Shown here one piece after another: positions 6,424 to 7,076 of a DNA stretch of 7,076 nt. Position 1 is the stretch's first letter. Every line of letters starts with the position of its first letter. Under the pieces are notes generated by a model. That model saw only the letters and a list, made by a program, of their open reading frames with translations. It had not been told where the DNA came from and searched no databases. This DNA is from an uncultured Gemmatimonadales bacterium. GTDB lineage: Bacteria > Gemmatimonadota > Gemmatimonadetes > Longimicrobiales > Gaopeijiaceae. Made by a program: the position numbers and the translations under genes. The stretch covers positions 1 to 7,076 of the forward strand of contig CALJLC010000318.1 of assembly GCA_937982605.1 (NCBI GenBank), written 5' to 3'.

Positions 6424-6780
6424 GGGGGCGTCACGGTTTCGACGTGTTCGGTGAAGGTGGAGCAGCGTGTCGAGGTTCTCGATCCTCGTAAAACCTCGGG
6501 AAAAACTTCAATTGCCAACGACAACCTGGCTCTGGCTGCCTAAGGTTCTTCCTTAGCTGCAGTCCGTCTCTTGGAGGGCCCGCCCGAGGCACTCCTCGAG
6601 ACGTCGACGATTCGGGCTGGTCCCCCGGTCATGTCGCCGGATCGGGGGGCGAGACACTCGGCGGCTGGCCGCGGACCCGGTTGATCGCTGACCGACCGCG
6701 GTGAGATCTCCAGCGATCTACGCACGTAGCGGCTCTACTGAATCCAAATGCGGACGGGGGTTCGACTCCCCCCGCCTCCA
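6424..6780 (+). ncRNA. ssrA: Transfer-messenger RNA (tmRNA)
   Basis: tmRNA, with SmpB, enters stalled ribosomes as an alanyl-tRNA mimic and adds a degradation tag to the incomplete protein. The 5' end GGGGGCG (6424-6430) pairs fully with CGCCTCC (6773-6779), with one G-U, giving the 7-bp acceptor stem. Discriminator A is at 6780. The conserved 5' segment CACGGTTTCGACGTG follows the stem. The T-arm is GGGGG 6756-6760, loop TTCGACT, CCCCC 6768-6772. The tag frame starts at GCC 6514 and stops at TAA 6541. The stop lies in a hairpin, CTAAGG 6540-6545 with CCTTAG 6551-6556, as is usual. The mature length is about 357 nt, in the normal range for one-piece tmRNA. The genome does not encode CCA (CTG follows A6780), so CCA must be added after transcription. 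A terminator hairpin follows at 6787. Confidence 0.97.
6514..6543 (+). other. tmRNA tag reading frame (ANDNLALAA)
   Basis: The resume codon is GCC at 6514-6516. The tag reads Ala-Asn-Asp-Asn-Leu-Ala-Leu-Ala-Ala, then TAA at 6541-6543. The C-terminal Leu-Ala-Ala is the known ClpXP degron. The start, AND, matches the common ANDENYALAA type, in which it contributes to SspB binding in Proteobacteria. Relative to that tag this one is shorter by a residue and lacks the aromatic position (LALAA rather than YALAA). Confidence 0.9.
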
Positions 6781-6877
6781 CTGATCGGCCCGGCGCATTG
6801 CGCCGGGCCTTTCGCGTTGTACGGGGGATCGAACCCCCGCGGACCCGCCGGAGGCGGGGACGCAGACGGCGGGTTCG
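6765..6877 (+). repeat. Direct repeat copy 1, starting in the ssrA T-loop
   Basis: This block matches 6965-7076 almost base for base. It differs by one base pattern in the terminator loop (ATT versus GAAT) and a short indel after CGCGTT. In order it holds the 3' end of tmRNA (T-loop end, 3' T-stem, 3' acceptor strand, discriminator A), the terminator hairpin, and a GGGGG/CCCCC hairpin at 6823-6838 with T-loop-like loop ATCGAA. It then has a CCCGCC/GGCGGG hairpin (6844-6858) and ends in GGCGGGTTCG. The repeat begins inside a functional RNA gene, the typical boundary for DNA inserted at or duplicated from a tmRNA attachment site. Confidence 0.9.
6787..6812 (+). terminator. Intrinsic terminator of ssrA
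   Basis: GGCCCGGCGC (6787-6796), loop ATT, and GCGCCGGGCC (6800-6809) form a perfect 10-bp stem followed by TTT. It starts seven bases after the tmRNA 3' end. The T-run is short, but the stem is very strong. Confidence 0.8.
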
Positions 6878-6964
6878 AGCCGAGGAGCAGAAGCGCTCTT
6901 CGAAGGGCTGCCCGCAGGACCGACGAGACGAGCGAGGATCGGCGCGCAGCGCCGACCGCAGCTC
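6878..6964. other. Spacer between the repeat copies, rich in hairpins
   Basis: These 87 bases separate the two copies and show no gene. GAGGAGC, then AGAAGC, then GCTCTTC forms a seven-pair hairpin with one G-U near 6882-6901. TCGGCGC (6939-6945), loop GCA, and GCGCCGA (6949-6955) form a perfect seven-pair hairpin. Together with the repeat, the whole unit of about 199 bp is a string of stem-loops. Reading frames through it are low-complexity Arg/Gly/Pro translations, not proteins. Confidence 0.6.
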
Positions 6965-7076
6965 ACTCCCCCCGCCTCCACTGATCGGCCCGGCGCGAAT
7001 GCGCCGGGCCTTTCGCGTTTAGGGGGATCGAACCCCCGCGGACCCGCCGGAGGCGGGGACGCAGACGGCGGGTTCG
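6965..7076 (+). repeat. Direct repeat copy 2, cut by the window edge
   Basis: This second copy begins with ACTCCCCCCGCCTCCACTGA, so it repeats the last 16 bases of ssrA without the rest of the gene. It carries its own terminator hairpin and the hairpin GGGGG 7022-7026 with CCCCC 7033-7037. It is still identical to copy 1 at base 7076, so its true end lies outside the window and further copies are possible. The offset from copy 1 is 200 at the start, 201 after the terminator loop and 199 at the end. Confidence 0.9.
6987..7013 (+). terminator. Second copy of the ssrA-type terminator
   Basis: GGCCCGGCGC (6987-6996), loop GAAT, and GCGCCGGGCC (7001-7010) are followed by TTT. The 10-bp stem is identical to the ssrA terminator; only the loop differs. 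No gene that it would terminate is visible directly upstream. Confidence 0.7.

Noticed and set aside
6718..6981. 87-residue minus-strand frame containing GESNPRPHLDSVEPLRA
   Set aside because: This is the complement of the tmRNA 3' end and repeat. Such peptides are a familiar annotation artefact of tRNA and tmRNA loci.
6748..7022. Two plus-strand frames across the repeats (78 and 74 residues)
   Set aside because: They overlap tmRNA and terminator hairpins and merely translate the structured repeat.
6765..7076. CRISPR array
   Set aside because: There are only two long copies of about 113 bp with one 87-bp spacer, no short regular repeats, and no cas genes.

Overview
This is a GC-rich bacterial chromosome segment. 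It holds six protein genes on both strands, a complete tmRNA gene (ssrA), and the start of an unusual repeat block that begins inside the 3' end of ssrA. The mix of gene families points to Gemmatimonadota or a close relative. It includes a GWxTD-type exported protein, an NYPNPFNP-type sorting-like (FlgD/Por-like) domain, a small outer-membrane-barrel-like protein ending in Arg-Trp-Arg-Phe, and stand-alone PTS EIIA. That placement is inferred from remembered family distributions; no search was run.

Layout, left to right. Bases 1-245 are a leader with no supported gene, ending in a good Shine-Dalgarno. 246-695 (+) is a small secreted protein made of almost nothing but a signal peptide and a T9SS type A/FlgD-like beta domain. 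695-744 is a convergent gap with two strong hairpins. 756-1208 (-) is a PtsN-like EIIA domain whose phospho-accepting histidine is replaced by proline. 1379-2377 (+) is a tRNA-dihydrouridine synthase (DusB type). It is followed after 13 bases by 2391-3578 (+), an RlmI-type 23S rRNA m5C methyltransferase; the two probably form an RNA-modification operon. 3682-5451 (+) is a secreted GWxTD-like protein. 5488-6156 (-) is a probable small outer-membrane beta-barrel, convergent with it. 6157-6423 holds no gene I can support.

6424-6780 (+) is ssrA. The 5' and 3' strands form a full 7-bp acceptor stem, the T-arm is intact, and the tag reads ANDNLALAA. CCA is not encoded. A perfect terminator hairpin follows at once. 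From 6765, inside the tmRNA T-loop, a block of about 113 bp (3' end of ssrA, terminator, T-arm-like hairpin and GC-rich hairpin) recurs at 6965 and is still matching when the window ends at 7076.

How the genes relate: Dus and RlmI both modify translation RNAs, and tmRNA rescues stalled ribosomes, so much of the window serves translation. The three exported proteins concern the envelope. I see no defence system, CRISPR array, transposase or integrase. The points most worth a second look are the repeat block seeded in the ssrA 3' end, the EIIA protein lacking its active-site histidine, and the secreted sorting-type domain with no cargo.
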